Below, in pieces: positions 16,318-25,391 of a DNA stretch of 64,000 nt. This stretch comes from DASXHD01 sp036488725 (GTDB taxonomy: Bacteria; Myxococcota_A; Polyangia; Polyangiales; Polyangiaceae): contig DASXHD010000077.1 in assembly GCA_036488725.1 (NCBI GenBank), forward strand, positions 1-64,000, in the 5' to 3' direction. Position 1 is the first letter of the stretch. Each line of letters begins with the position of its first letter. The notes below the pieces were generated by a model that worked only from the letters and a program-made list of their open reading frames with translations, did not search any database and was not told the DNA's origin. The position numbers and the translations under genes were made by a program.

Positions 16318-17424
16318 GTGGATCTCGCGAAGTTCGCGCTCGACGACGCTTGGCTCGACTTGCTCGACGAGGTCGCGCGGTCGGCGAAGCTCGACTTGCC
16401 GCCGAAGCGTCTCGCGGCCGAAGTGCGCGCGCTTTCGGACGCGTACAACGCCGGCGAGTTCTCGCGCGCACGGACACGCGGGGCGCTCGCGGCGCGGCTG
16501 CTCTTTTCGTTCGCGCGCGACGTTCCTAAGAGCGCGTGCGCGGCGCGCGAGCTCGCGTCGGCGGGCCGTTTGCCGAAGACGCTCCGCGTGCTCGACATGG
16601 GCGCCGGCCTCGGCGCGTCGACGTGGGGCCTCGCGCGTTTGCTCGCGCAGGGCAGTGAGCGCGGCGCGATCGAAGCGACGTTCGTCGACGAGGACGACGC
16701 AGCGCTCGACGTCGCGCGCGCAATTGCTCGCGCGAAAAAAAGCGAAGGCGCGATCGAAGTGCGCATCGAGACGTCGCGCGCGGCCGGCCGCGGGCCGTAC
16801 GACCTCATCGTCGTTGGGCAGTCGCTCGGCGAAATCTCGACCGACGTCGCCGCGCAAACGGCGGTGCTCGAAGATCTTCTCGCGCGCCTCGACGCGCACG
16901 GCTCGCTCGTCGTGGTCGAGCCCGCGCTCGCCGATCGCACGCGCCGTCTCCATCGCGTCCGCGACGCGCTCGCCGCGCGCGGCACGACGATCTTCGCACC
17001 GTGTCTCCACGCCGCGCCGTGCCCGATGCTCGAAAACGAGAAGTCGTGGTGCCACGAGGATCTGCCGATCGATTTACCGCCTCGCGTCGCCGCGACCGCG
17101 CGCGCCGCCGGCCTCCGCTGGCAAGGCCTCACGTTTTCGTACGTCGTCTTCCGAAAAGACGGCTTCACGCTTCGCGAAGCCCTCGGCGACGCGCCCGGCG
17201 CGATGCGCGTTGTCTCGCTCCCGATCGTGACGAAAGGCAAACGCGAGCTCTGGCTCTGCGCCGATGCGCGCGTGCGAAAAATCGCGCGGCTCGATCGCGA
17301 CGAAGAAAAGCGCGGCGCATTTTCGAGCGCTCGTCGCGGCGACGTCCTCGCTTTCGAGCCGCCGCTCGAGCCGGACGCCGCGCGCGCCGGCAAGGACGTC
17401 GCCGTGCGTATCCATAAGTGCTAA
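16318..17424 (+). CDS. Rsm22-family small-ribosomal-subunit methyltransferase
   Basis: A 368-residue member of the Rsm22/METTL17 family (Pfam PF09243 type), thought to act in small-subunit rRNA modification or assembly. Residues 90-200 form a Rossmann SAM-binding domain (RVLDMGAGLGASTWGLARLL; YDLIVVGQSLGE). A conserved Cys cluster follows at about 225-245 (APCLHAAPCPML ... WCHEDLP), the CPHxxxCP-like module that binds an iron-sulphur cluster in homologues. The last part is basic and beta-rich. GTG start; no better ATG. It is followed 10 bp later by thiE and then a membrane protein, probably one transcript. Confidence 0.85.
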   Translation: MDLAKFALDDAWLDLLDEVARSAKLDLPPKRLAAEVRALSDAYNAGEFSRARTRGALAARLLFSFARDVPKSACAARELASAGRLPKTLRVLDMGAGLGASTWGLARLLAQGSERGAIEATFVDEDDAALDVARAIARAKKSEGAIEVRIETSRAAGRGPYDLIVVGQSLGEISTDVAAQTAVLEDLLARLDAHGSLVVVEPALADRTRRLHRVRDALAARGTTIFAPCLHAAPCPMLENEKSWCHEDLPIDLPPRVAATARAAGLRWQGLTFSYVVFRKDGFTLREALGDAPGAMRVVSLPIVTKGKRELWLCADARVRKIARLDRDEEKRGAFSSARRGDVLAFEPPLEPDAARAGKDVAVRIHKC

Positions 17425-17434
17425 AGCGCGTTCG

Positions 17435-18154
17435 GTGCGCGGTCTCTACGTCATCGTCGATCTCGACGCGCTCGCGATGCGCGGGCTCGACCCGGAAGCG
17501 TTCGCGAGCGCGGCGCTCGCGGGAGCTCCCTGCGCGCTCCAGCTTCGCGCGAAACGCTCGCCGCCCGAGATCACCGTCGCGTGGCTCCGCACGCTCAAGC
17601 CGCTCTGCGCCGCGGCGGGCGTCCCGCTCGTCGCCAACGATCGCCCCGACCTCGCCGCGGTCGCCGGCGTCGACATGATTCACGTCGGGCAAACCGACGC
17701 CTCGCCCGCGCTCGCGCGCATGCTCGCGCCCAAGCTGCCGCTCGGCATCTCGACGCACACGCCCGAGCAGCTGAACGGCGCGCTGCGCGCGATGCCCGCG
17801 TACGTCGCGTTCGGTCCAGTCTGGCGCACGACGTCCAAGGCGATGCCCGATCCCGAGGTCGGCGTCGCCGGCCTCAAACAAGCCGCGCGCCTCGTGCGTC
17901 ATCACGCGCGCGAAACGGGAGACGCGCCGCCGCTCGTCGCGATCGGCGGCGTCACGCTCGATCGCGTCGCCGAGATCGCCGGCATCGCCTCCGCCGTCGC
18001 GGTCATTTCGGATCTCCTTCCGCCGCCGGACCTCGCAGACGACGACGCGTACGCGTGGGTCACCGTGCGCGTTCGGCACTACGCCGCGGCGTTCGTCGAC
18101 CCGCTGCGTCTCTCGAGCGCGTCGCTCCCCGAAATTCCGCGCGAGGGGCGATGA
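17435..18154 (+). CDS. thiE: Thiamine-phosphate synthase
   Basis: A 239-residue ThiE TIM barrel joining HMP-diphosphate and thiazole phosphate to thiamine phosphate. The sequence shows CALQLRAKRSPPE (first strand and Lys), LVANDRPDLAAVAGVDMIHV + GQTD (pyrophosphate/Mg site), ISTHTPEQL, VAFGPVWRTTSK (the GP..T..K loop) and AIGGV near the end. Some positions differ from the standard ThiE (VRGLYVIVD instead of a Leu-Tyr-Leu-Val-Thr start), and the protein has an extra C-terminal 25 residues. GTG start is the only reasonable one after the Rsm22 stop. The stop overlaps the next ATG. No thiC/thiG nearby; a lone thiS lies at 37.9 kb. Confidence 0.85.
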   Translation: MRGLYVIVDLDALAMRGLDPEAFASAALAGAPCALQLRAKRSPPEITVAWLRTLKPLCAAAGVPLVANDRPDLAAVAGVDMIHVGQTDASPALARMLAPKLPLGISTHTPEQLNGALRAMPAYVAFGPVWRTTSKAMPDPEVGVAGLKQAARLVRHHARETGDAPPLVAIGGVTLDRVAEIAGIASAVAVISDLLPPPDLADDDAYAWVTVRVRHYAAAFVDPLRLSSASLPEIPREGR

Positions 18155-18768
18155 GCCTTTTGCTCACGTCGCTCCTCGTGGGCACCGGCATTCTCGTCGG
18201 GCGCATGATCTCGCGCTCGCCGGACAAGAAGCCCGCGCCCGCCGAGCCCAAGCCCGAAACGCCTCCGGAGCCCGCCGCCAAAATGACGCCCAACCTCGAC
18301 GCGTTTCCGTGTCGCCTCGGCGACGTCGTGCTTCGCAGCGCGACGAGCGACGAAGCCTGGCTCGCAGGCGCGCTCGTCCTCCACGAAGGGGACGCCCCCG
18401 CAGCCGCGCTCTTTTTCTCGCCCGAAGCCGGCGGCGACCGCGCCGTCCTCGCGCGCCCGAGCCAAAACGAGCTCCTCTGGCTGTCGGACGAAAAAAAAGT
18501 GACGGTCCCGCTCGGCGAGCCGCCGACCGCGCTCGAAATCGGCACCGACCGCTTCGAGCGCCGCCGCCGCCTGCCGCTCCGCGCCGAGCGCATCGGCACG
18601 GGCGCGCCCGATCTCGCCGCCGACGTGATCTTTGCAGAATACACAGGCCTCGGCGACGACGCCCTCGTGGTCCTCGCGACGAAAGACCGCGTCCTCGCCT
18701 ACCGCGGCCCCTCGCTCTCGTCAGGCGCCTACGACGTGCTCCCGGGAAACCGAGAACGAGAGACATAA
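18151..18768 (+). CDS. Single-span membrane protein of unknown function
   Basis: A 205-residue protein: an N-terminal hydrophobic segment (MSLLLTSLLVGTGILVGRMI), a Pro/Lys/Glu-rich linker (about 24-45), then a soluble domain starting AFPCRLGDVVLRSATSDEAW and containing repeated strand-like stretches (LWLSDEKKVTVPLG, VIFAEYTGLGDDALVVLATK). I recognise no family. The ATG overlaps the thiE stop (ATGA), so it is translated with thiE. A palindrome copy lies near its end (18632-18644). Confidence 0.7.
   Translation: MSLLLTSLLVGTGILVGRMISRSPDKKPAPAEPKPETPPEPAAKMTPNLDAFPCRLGDVVLRSATSDEAWLAGALVLHEGDAPAAALFFSPEAGGDRAVLARPSQNELLWLSDEKKVTVPLGEPPTALEIGTDRFERRRRLPLRAERIGTGAPDLAADVIFAEYTGLGDDALVVLATKDRVLAYRGPSLSSGAYDVLPGNRERET
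18632..18644. repeat. Dispersed palindrome copy 5 (TTGCA-GAA-TACAC)
   Basis: Core match with one outer position kept. Read in the membrane-protein gene as ATC TTT GCA GAA TAC ACA, a run of AT-rich codons amid GC-rich ones. Confidence 0.8.
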
Positions 18769-18811
18769 AGATTGGAAGAGCCCTCAAATCCCTTCGAATC
18801 TTTCACTCTTC

Positions 18812-19786
18812 TCAGCCGAGGCGCATTCGGACGAAGAGGGACTCGATCGTGAGCTGAGGCGACGCGTTGGCGTCGAGATCGCGGAGCGCTTGGAGCACGT
18901 GCGCGTAGCGCTCGGCGAAGCGCTCGTCGCCCGACTTCGCGACTTGCGCGAGGCGCGCCGCGAGCGCGAGCAGGTTCGTGCGGAGCGTGACTTTGTCGCG
19001 TTTTTCACGCTCACCGAGGTCGAGCGTCGCCGCGAGCGTGCGACCCTCCATCGCTTCGAGCGCCGACGCGACGAAAGCCTCGCGCGCCGCCGTCGCGTCT
19101 TCGTCGCAGAGCGCGAGCGCCGCTTCCATGCTCCCGTCCGACAGCGGCGCGACGCGTTCGGCGACCTCGCGCGCGACGCCGCGCTCGGTCAAGAGCGCCA
19201 CGACGACAGGCTCGCCGAGCGGCGCGAACCGCACGCGCTGCACGCGCGAGAGGATCGTCGGCAAGAGCGCGTCCGGCTGCGACGTGAGCAAAATGAAATG
19301 CATCTTGTCGATCGGCTCTTCGAGCGTCTTCAAGAGCGCGTTCGCCGCCGCGATGCTGAGCTCCTCGGCGCGGCGCACGATGAAAACCCGCGCGCGCCCT
19401 TCGTGCGGCGCGTACGCCGCGTGCGAAAGCACGAGCGTCCGCACTTGATCGATCGAGAGATCTTGCGTCTCCGGCGTGCGCCGCCCGATCTGCGCCGGCT
19501 CGTAGAGCGCCCGCTCGAGCACGACGATGTCCGGATGCTTCGGTCGCCGCGTCTTCGGATCCGGCGCCGAACGCACGCACGCGCTGCAGGTCCCGCAGGC
19601 TTCGCCGTCCTCGCGCGGCTGCGCGCAAACGAGCGCCTGCGCGAGCGCGAACGCCGCGAGCTCCTTGCCGACGCCGTCGGGCCCGTCGAACAAATACGCG
19701 TGGTGCACGCGCCGCGTGCGGAGCGCGCGCCGAATCGTCTCGGCCGCAGCGTCCTGCGCGCGAAGCGTCTCGAGGAGCGAGCCCAT
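18812..19786 (-). CDS. holB: DNA polymerase III subunit delta'
   Basis: A 324-residue clamp-loader subunit of the AAA+ family that opens the beta clamp during replication. Motifs: VHHAYLFDGPDGVGKELAAF (P-loop GxxGxGK), a zinc module with four cysteines (VCAQ...ACGTCSAC), IDQVRTLVLSHAAYAP, RVFIVRRAEELSIAAANALL + KTLEEP (Walker B/sensor 1 region) and ILLTSQPDALLPTILSRVQR. The usual SRC motif is SRV here. ATG at 19786 preferred over the GTG one codon earlier. It faces the thiE group tail to tail and lies 36 bp downstream of the NtrC-type regulator gene on the other side. Confidence 0.9.
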   Translation of the reverse strand: MGSLLETLRAQDAAAETIRRALRTRRVHHAYLFDGPDGVGKELAAFALAQALVCAQPREDGEACGTCSACVRSAPDPKTRRPKHPDIVVLERALYEPAQIGRRTPETQDLSIDQVRTLVLSHAAYAPHEGRARVFIVRRAEELSIAAANALLKTLEEPIDKMHFILLTSQPDALLPTILSRVQRVRFAPLGEPVVVALLTERGVAREVAERVAPLSDGSMEAALALCDEDATAAREAFVASALEAMEGRTLAATLDLGEREKRDKVTLRTNLLALAARLAQVAKSGDERFAERYAHVLQALRDLDANASPQLTIESLFVRMRLG

Positions 19787-19821
19787 CACCGGCGAGGTTT
19801 ACCCTCGCTCGCGCCGCGCCA

Positions 19822-21240
19822 CTACTGCTTTTGCTGCGCCGCTCGTTGCGCCGCGCGCTCGCGCGCGAACATCCTGTTCAGCGTGCGCCGGTCGATGCCC
19901 AACACCTCGGCCGCGCGCGTCTTGTTCCCGCCGGTCCGTGCGAGCACGCGATCGATGTAGCGCCGGTCGAGCACCGCGAGCGTCGGCCAATCCTCCGCGA
20001 GCCCCGAAGCGCCGTTCGCGGTTTTTCCGTTGCCCGAAACCTCTTTCGGCAAATCGGAGATCGTGATCACGCCCTCGCGCGCGAGGAGCATCGCCCGCTC
20101 GACGATGTGCGAGAGCTCGCGCACGTTGCCCGGAAAGGGATACCCCTCGAGCGACGCGAGCGCGTCGTCGGCCACGCGCGGAATCGGCCGTTTCAACCGC
20201 TCGGCGTGCTTCGCCAAAAAATGATGCACGAGCAGCTTGATGTCCTGCTTGCGCTCCCGAAGCGGCGGCACGCGCACCGTGACGACCTGCAACCTGAAGT
20301 ACATGTCCTCGCGGAAGCGCCCGGCCGCGACGTCGGCCTTGAGATCACGGTTGGTCGCCGCGACGACGCGCACGTCGACCTTGACGACCTCGCTGCCGCC
20401 GACGCGCCGAATCTCGCCCTCTTGCAGCACGCGGAGGAGCTGCACCTGCATCTTCGGCGAGATGTCTCCGACCTCGTCCAAGAAGAGCGTCCCGCCGCCC
20501 GCCTCCTCGAAGAGCCCGCGCTTGCTCGACGCCGCGCCGGTGAACGCGCCCTTTTCGTGACCGAAGAGCTCGCTCTCGAGGATCGACTCCGGCAGCGCCG
20601 CGCAGTTGACCGCGACGAACGGTTTTTGCGCGCGCGGCGACTTCGCATGAATCGCGCGCGCGACGAGCTCCTTGCCGGTGCCGCTCTCGCCGACGATGAG
20701 CACGCTCGCGGTGGTCGGCGCGACCTGGGCGACCGTCTTGTAGACCTCGATCATCGCCGGTGCGGAGCCGACGATCTGCGCGTCGATCGCCGCGGCCTCG
20801 CGCGCGTCGGTCTGCGGCTTCCGGCTCTCCGAGAGGCGCCGCCGCCCGATCGCTTCGCTCAGCATGCGCCGCAGCTCGGTCGGCTCGATCGGCTTCGCGA
20901 GGTAATCGTACGCGCCCTGACTCACGGCGCTCATCGCCCCCTCGATGTCGGCGTACGCCGTCATCAAGATGACCGGCATCGTCGGATTGGCTTCGCGCAC
21001 GCGTTTGAGCACGTCGTGGCCCGTGATTTTTCCCGCGAGGTGAACGTCGGTGAGGACGACGTCGTACCCGGCGAGCTTGCCGCTGCTCGGCATCGACTCG
21101 CCCGAGTCGATCACGTCGACTTGGTAGGCGTCGGTCCGAAGCACACGCGCGAGGAGCCCGGCGAGTGTCTCGTCGTCCTCGATGAGAAGGACTCGAGCTT
21201 TTGCGTTGGCGGTCGCGATCGAAGAGGTCTCGTTCATCAT
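19822..21240 (-). CDS. NtrC-family sigma-54-dependent response regulator
   Basis: A 472-residue response regulator. Residues 15-130 form a receiver domain (LLIEDDETLAGLL; phospho-acceptor Asp in VVLTDVHLAG; Lys in YLAKPIEP). Residues 150-385 form the sigma-54 AAA+ domain: Walker A GESGTGKELVARAI, the GAFTGA loop that contacts sigma-54, Walker B GGTLFLDEVGDI and arginine fingers in RFREDMYFRL. The C-terminal 45 residues are a Fis-type helix-turn-helix (TGGNKTRAAEVLGIDRRTLN). It thus activates sigma-54 promoters on phosphorylation. No histidine kinase is adjacent, so the partner is an orphan elsewhere. Two tandem ATGs; the first is used. Confidence 0.95.
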   Translation of the reverse strand: MMNETSSIATANAKARVLLIEDDETLAGLLARVLRTDAYQVDVIDSGESMPSSGKLAGYDVVLTDVHLAGKITGHDVLKRVREANPTMPVILMTAYADIEGAMSAVSQGAYDYLAKPIEPTELRRMLSEAIGRRRLSESRKPQTDAREAAAIDAQIVGSAPAMIEVYKTVAQVAPTTASVLIVGESGTGKELVARAIHAKSPRAQKPFVAVNCAALPESILESELFGHEKGAFTGAASSKRGLFEEAGGGTLFLDEVGDISPKMQVQLLRVLQEGEIRRVGGSEVVKVDVRVVAATNRDLKADVAAGRFREDMYFRLQVVTVRVPPLRERKQDIKLLVHHFLAKHAERLKRPIPRVADDALASLEGYPFPGNVRELSHIVERAMLLAREGVITISDLPKEVSGNGKTANGASGLAEDWPTLAVLDRRYIDRVLARTGGNKTRAAEVLGIDRRTLNRMFARERAAQRAAQQKQ

Positions 21241-21398
21241 TTCAGTCTTTCGTTCTGGGACTGCGTGTCGCGCGCGTCGCGGCTCACTAGGGCAACCGGC
21301 GTCACAAGAGCGCCGATTTGTGCTTGAAAGCTGGGGCGTTACGCATCGAGCAAGGCACGTTCCCTCATGTCCAGGAACGCGCTAAGCCATTTCGTCTC

Positions 21399-21848
21399 GT
21401 GCAGGAATTACAATTCTTGAGGTTGGCGGAGCGTCTCCATGGCCATGCCGGTTGGTTGGCCGCGGTCGCGCTGGTTCATCCCGCGATTGTCCTCCGTCGA
21501 ACCGACCGGCGAGCCGCGTGGGCGGTCGGGCTGTCCACGGGCCTCGTGACGACGGTCGCGATCGTGGGCGCCAGCATGTACGCGGCGTACCGCGAGCGTC
21601 TGCGCGGGCACATCTTTCGCGCGTCGATGTCGACGGGTTATCTCTTCGAGCGCAAGGAGCACCTCGCGTTCGCCGTGCTCGCGTTCGCGTGGGTCGGCGC
21701 GCTGGCGTACGTGGCCGCGGGTTTTTCGAGCGACGATGAACGCCGCGTGCTGCGCCGGCTCTCGCACCGGGCGTACGTCGCGGCCAGCGCCATCGCGCTC
21801 GTGGTCGCGGCCCTCGGCACCGCCGTCGCGACGTTTCGTTCTTTTTGA
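21399..21848 (+). CDS. Four-span integral membrane protein, unknown
   Basis: About 149 residues with four hydrophobic stretches: GWLAAVALVHPAIVL, WAVGLSTGLVTTVAIVGASM, LAFAVLAFAWVGALAYVAAG and YVAASAIALVVAALGTAVAT. Between spans 2 and 3 is a polar loop with AYRERLRGHIFRASMSTGYL. I recognise no family; the shape fits small cytochrome-b-like or DUF membrane proteins. The start is uncertain: GTG at 21399 and TTG at 21414 are both possible, and the frame is open to 21318. It converges on the deoxynucleoside kinase gene with one base between stops. Confidence 0.6.
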   Translation: MQELQFLRLAERLHGHAGWLAAVALVHPAIVLRRTDRRAAWAVGLSTGLVTTVAIVGASMYAAYRERLRGHIFRASMSTGYLFERKEHLAFAVLAFAWVGALAYVAAGFSSDDERRVLRRLSHRAYVAASAIALVVAALGTAVATFRSF

Positions 21849-21849
21849 T

Positions 21850-22464
21850 TCACCCGAGCGCGGCGTCGAGCGTGCGCTGGAGATCGATCAAGTCGATGAG
21901 GTTTTCGACGTAATCCATGTCGTCCGTTCGGATCCGAACGATCGGAGAAAGGTCATAGCTTTCGAACCAGTCGGCGTAGAGCTTGTGGAGACGCTTCAGG
22001 TACGCGTCGGGGATCGATTGCTCCATCGCGCGGGCGCGGGCGCGAATTCGTTTCTTGGCCGTCCGCACGGTGCACGTGAGCGCGATCAGAATGTCCGGCG
22101 GCGGGAGGCTCCGGGCGATGCCTTCGTAAAGTCGCTGGTAGACCTGCCAGTCGCGCTTGTCGATCGCGCGCTCGCGGTGGAGGTTCTTCGCGAAGATCTC
22201 GGCGTCCTCGTAAATCGTTCGGTCGATGACTGCCGGCTGTTTGCTCGCGATGAGCTGCTGGTGGAGCTCGAGCTTGTGCGCGAGGAAGAAGAGCTGCGAT
22301 TGAAACGCCCAGCGCTTCATGTCGGCGTAGAAGTCTTCGAGGTACGGGTTGTGCTCGTGCGGCTCGAAGAAGGGGCGGAGGCCGTAGCGTTTCTCGAGCC
22401 AGCGAACGAGCGAGGTCTTGCCGGCGCCGATGGTGCCGGCGACCGCGACGTAGCGCTTGGTCAT
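21850..22464 (-). CDS. Deoxynucleoside kinase
   Basis: A 204-residue dNK-family kinase (deoxyadenosine/deoxyguanosine kinase type) that phosphorylates deoxynucleosides in salvage. P-loop AVAGTIGAGKTSLVRWLEK at the N-terminus, FFEPHEHNPYLEDFYADMKR (substrate-binding Glu and the Tyr/Trp segment), the DRTIYEDAEIFAKNL segment (DRS-like catalytic loop) and the LID arginines KKRIRARARAMEQ. Length matches bacterial members. Its ATG overlaps the stop of the PmbA-like gene (ATGA), making it the last gene of a tldD-pmbA-dnk operon. Confidence 0.88.
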   Translation of the reverse strand: MTKRYVAVAGTIGAGKTSLVRWLEKRYGLRPFFEPHEHNPYLEDFYADMKRWAFQSQLFFLAHKLELHQQLIASKQPAVIDRTIYEDAEIFAKNLHRERAIDKRDWQVYQRLYEGIARSLPPPDILIALTCTVRTAKKRIRARARAMEQSIPDAYLKRLHKLYADWFESYDLSPIVRIRTDDMDYVENLIDLIDLQRTLDAALG

Positions 22465-23861
22465 GGGCTCGTGACCGCGCGCTGGCTCTTGCCGTTGAAA
22501 TGGAAGGCGCGCATGCGGACGGCGGGGACGACCATCGAGCTGTCGGCGCTCAACCAGGTCGGGATCGCGGTGCGCTCGCGCGTCATGCCGTCGCAGCGGG
22601 CCAGGCCTTCGAGGAAGCTGTCGGTGAAGCGCATGTTGCCGACGGCACGCGCGATCTTGCCGCGCTCGACGAGGAAGCAGCCGTCGCGCGTGAGGCCCGT
22701 CATGACGGCGCGCGGCGTCTCGAGGTAGCCGTTCACGTAGTGGAGGCGGCAGACGTAGAGGCCGCGGTCGATGCCGGCGAGGAGCTCGTCGACGCTCGCG
22801 GCGGCGCCGCCTTCCATGTGCAGGTTGGACGCGCCGATCGCGCCGGGGCCGCCGACTTCGCCGAGACGCGCGCTGCCGGTCGACGTGGTGCGGGCGCGGG
22901 CGGCGTAAGTGCGGTCGTAGAGGATCGCGCGCGCGACGCCGTGGTCGATGAGCGTGACGCGTTTTTTGGCGGTGCCTTCGCGATCGAACGGCACGCCGAA
23001 GCCGAGCGCAGGATCGGCGACGGTCGGGTCTTGGCGGATCGTGACGTGCTCGCCGGTGATGCGCTTGCCGAGCGAGGTCATCGGGCTGCCGCCCTGCTCG
23101 ACCTCGGGGGCGCCGAAGGCGATCGTCGAGAGCCACTCGACGAGATCGGCGATCGCGGCCGGCTCCATCACGACGTCGTAGCGGCCGGCGTCGAGCTCGA
23201 TCGGATTTTTGCCGAGCGCGCACATGCGGACGGCGCGCTCGGTCTCGCGTTCGAGCGGGAGCGCCGCGAGGCTCTGGTGCATCGCGCCGCCGTAGCCTGC
23301 TGCGCCGCCGGCGCCGGGGGTTTCGAGCGCCCACACTTTGAAGCTCGCGACCGTATCGTCGTGCGCGCGCGCGCAGCCTTCGGTCGTCGCGACTGCCGAC
23401 GCGCTGCGCGACGACTCGAGCATGCCAGCGGCGACCAGGCCCGCGGCGCGAACGCGATCGAGAAGCGGCGCGAGCAACGCGGCGCGGGCTTCGGGCGTGG
23501 CGGCCGCCGTGTCCTCGGCGAAGCGCGGAGGGCACGTGGCGGGATCGCCGGCCGGCGCGAAGCCGGGAAAGCCTTCGGTCTCCGGCAAGAGCGGCGCGGC
23601 CTTCGCGGCGCGCGCGATCGCTTCTGCGATGGCGCTCACCTCGAGCCGTGACGTCTGTGCTTCGGCGACGCGCGACCCGATTGCGACGCGAACGACGCAG
23701 AGCGGCTCTTCGAGCTGCATGTGCTGGCCGAGCTCTCCGCCCGCGAACCGCGCGCACCCGCGAGCGCGATGCGTCGCCCACGCTTCCGCGTGCGCCGCGC
23801 CGGCCCGCGCGAGCGAATCCTTGCAGAGTGCAAGCAATTCGTCGCCGCGCGGCCCGCTCAA
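22461..23861 (-). CDS. PmbA/TldE-like subunit of the TldD/TldE protease
   Basis: A 466-residue TldD/PmbA-family protein lacking the HExxxH motif, so it is the TldE-like half of a TldD/TldE heterodimer, which proteolyses modified peptides and other partly unfolded substrates. Typical stretches include YDVVMEPAAIADLVEWLST, SLGKRITGEHVTIRQDP, GVPFDREGTAKKRVTLIDHG and NGYLETPRAVMTGLTRDGCF. The TTG start at 23861 is chosen because it overlaps the TldD stop (TTGA) and has GGAGG six bases upstream. A full palindrome copy lies within its first 15 codons, giving the peptide LLALCKD. Confidence 0.85.
   Translation of the reverse strand: MSGPRGDELLALCKDSLARAGAAHAEAWATHRARGCARFAGGELGQHMQLEEPLCVVRVAIGSRVAEAQTSRLEVSAIAEAIARAAKAAPLLPETEGFPGFAPAGDPATCPPRFAEDTAAATPEARAALLAPLLDRVRAAGLVAAGMLESSRSASAVATTEGCARAHDDTVASFKVWALETPGAGGAAGYGGAMHQSLAALPLERETERAVRMCALGKNPIELDAGRYDVVMEPAAIADLVEWLSTIAFGAPEVEQGGSPMTSLGKRITGEHVTIRQDPTVADPALGFGVPFDREGTAKKRVTLIDHGVARAILYDRTYAARARTTSTGSARLGEVGGPGAIGASNLHMEGGAAASVDELLAGIDRGLYVCRLHYVNGYLETPRAVMTGLTRDGCFLVERGKIARAVGNMRFTDSFLEGLARCDGMTRERTAIPTWLSADSSMVVPAVRMRAFHFNGKSQRAVTSP
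23821..23833. repeat. Dispersed palindrome copy 6 (TTGCA-GAG-TGCAA)
   Basis: Full 13-bp match, extended to 15 bp by C/G flanks (23820, 23834). It sits 28-40 bases inside the PmbA-like gene, read CTT GCA CTC TGC AAG. Confidence 0.85.
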
Positions 23862-25333
23862 GATTTGCCTCCGGTGTTTCCGATCGACACTTTCCGAAAG
23901 CGCGCCGGCGAAGCGCCATGACCGACTTGCATGATCTGCATCGGGTCGCCTTTGCCGCACGTCGAGAGCCCGAAGAGCTTCCATTCTTCGGGCCCGCAAA
24001 TCGCGTCACACGATCGCCAGAGCTCGGGTGTGATGCCCGTGTAGCGCGGGTCGCGGAGGAGGCGCGTCTTCTTGCCGTTTTTGATCTCCCAAGCCGCTTC
24101 GCACGAAAACTGGAAGTTGAGGCGCAGGTCGTCGATGCTCCAGCTCTTGTCGACGAGCATGTAGATGCCGTCTTTCGTGTCGGCGACGAGATCGTCGAAC
24201 GAGCCTTTTTTCGGGGCGATCGAGACGTTCACCATGCGGATGAGCGGCGTGCGGTTCCAGCCGTCGGCGCGCATCGTGCCGGTCGAGTCGCGGCCGAGCG
24301 CGTGCGCGGTCTCGCGGCTCGAGAGGTAATCGACGAACATGCCGCGCTCGATGAGCGCGTGCTTACCCGCCGCGACGCCCTCGTCGTCCCATCCGAAGGT
24401 GCCCATGCCGCCTTCGGCGGTCGAGTCTGCGACGATGTCGACGAGCTCCGAGCCGTAGCGAAGATTGCCGAGCATGCGCGGCTGCATGAACGAGCCGCCC
24501 GCGAGCGAGATCTCCGAGCCCTGCGCGCGATCGAGCTCGGTCGGGTGGCCGCACGACTCGTGGATCTGCAGCGCGACTTGGCTCGCGTCGAGGATCAAGT
24601 CGCGCACGCCCTCGGGACACGGAGGCGCCGAGAGGAGCGCGACCGCTTCGTCGCGGAGCTCGCCGGCGTGGCCGACGAGATCGAGGTCGGCGATTTTTTC
24701 CCAGCCGCCTTGGAATCCTTCCGAGCCTTGCCAGGTCGGGTAGCTCCGTCGCTGCGAGACGCCGTCGTCGCCGAGCGCGTGCACCTCCATGCCCGCGCCG
24801 CCGTAGGTGAAGCGCTGGGTCGTGTCGGTGCCTTCGGTCGTGAGGAGACGTTTTTCGACGCGCACCCACTCCATCCATGCGTTCGCCGAAGACACGGGTT
24901 TTCCGCCGCGGAGGAGCGCGCGAACGGGCGCGTCGAGGGCGGCCATTTTTTCGTCGAGCGGCACGGCGAACGGATCGCGAAGGACGCGCGTCTCGTACGT
25001 GCCGCGCGAGGCTGCGCGCGCGGGGAAGGAGACGGGCGCGCGCGTGAGGGCGCCGGACGCTTTCGCGATGCGCGCCGCGCGCTCCGCCGCGGAGACGAGC
25101 GCGGCTTCGGACAAATCCGCCGTGCACGCGAATCCCCACGTTTTCTCGCCCAAAACGCGAATCCCGACGCCGCGCGACGTGGCCGTCGAGGCTTCTTCGG
25201 GGCGGCCGTCACGTACGCGCAGGCGCTCCTTTTCCTCGGAGACGAATCGCACTTCGGCGTAACGCACGTCAGGCGCGCGTTCGAGCCGCTCGAGCGCCGC
25301 GCGCATCGCGGACTCTTCGTCGCGCGTGAGCAT
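23858..25333 (-). CDS. tldD: TldD-family metallopeptidase
   Basis: A 491-residue TldD protease subunit. The zinc motif HExxxH is present as HESCGHPTELD (about residues 245-255), with GTFGWDDEGVAAGKHALIER, LGRDSTGTMRADGWNRTPLI and the ending CGKGDPMQIMQVGHGASPAR, which carries the conserved Cys/Gly/Gln. The N-terminal part has VRDGRPEEASTATSRGVGIR as in the family. ATG at 25333 starts the first helix. It is translationally coupled to the PmbA-like partner downstream, the standard arrangement for the heterodimer. The family also cleaves peptide natural-product precursors, but no such cluster is in the window. Confidence 0.93.
   Translation of the reverse strand: MLTRDEESAMRAALERLERAPDVRYAEVRFVSEEKERLRVRDGRPEEASTATSRGVGIRVLGEKTWGFACTADLSEAALVSAAERAARIAKASGALTRAPVSFPARAASRGTYETRVLRDPFAVPLDEKMAALDAPVRALLRGGKPVSSANAWMEWVRVEKRLLTTEGTDTTQRFTYGGAGMEVHALGDDGVSQRRSYPTWQGSEGFQGGWEKIADLDLVGHAGELRDEAVALLSAPPCPEGVRDLILDASQVALQIHESCGHPTELDRAQGSEISLAGGSFMQPRMLGNLRYGSELVDIVADSTAEGGMGTFGWDDEGVAAGKHALIERGMFVDYLSSRETAHALGRDSTGTMRADGWNRTPLIRMVNVSIAPKKGSFDDLVADTKDGIYMLVDKSWSIDDLRLNFQFSCEAAWEIKNGKKTRLLRDPRYTGITPELWRSCDAICGPEEWKLFGLSTCGKGDPMQIMQVGHGASPARFRKVSIGNTGGKS
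23868..23872 (-). promoter_or_regulatory. Ribosome binding site GGAGG deciding a TTG start
   Basis: GGAGG on the minus strand lies six bases before the TTG at 23861, inside the end of tldD. It is the reason for choosing this unusual start for the PmbA-like gene. Confidence 0.7.
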
Positions 25334-25391
25334 GACCGCACGATACACCACCGGCGCGCGCGTCGGCACGCGCGTTGCTCGGGTGCCGCGC

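Noticed and set aside
23927..23941. TTGCA-TGATC-TGCAT resembles the dispersed palindrome
   Set aside because: The spacer is five bases, not three, and codes for a conserved TldD end (MQIMQVG), so it is probably chance.
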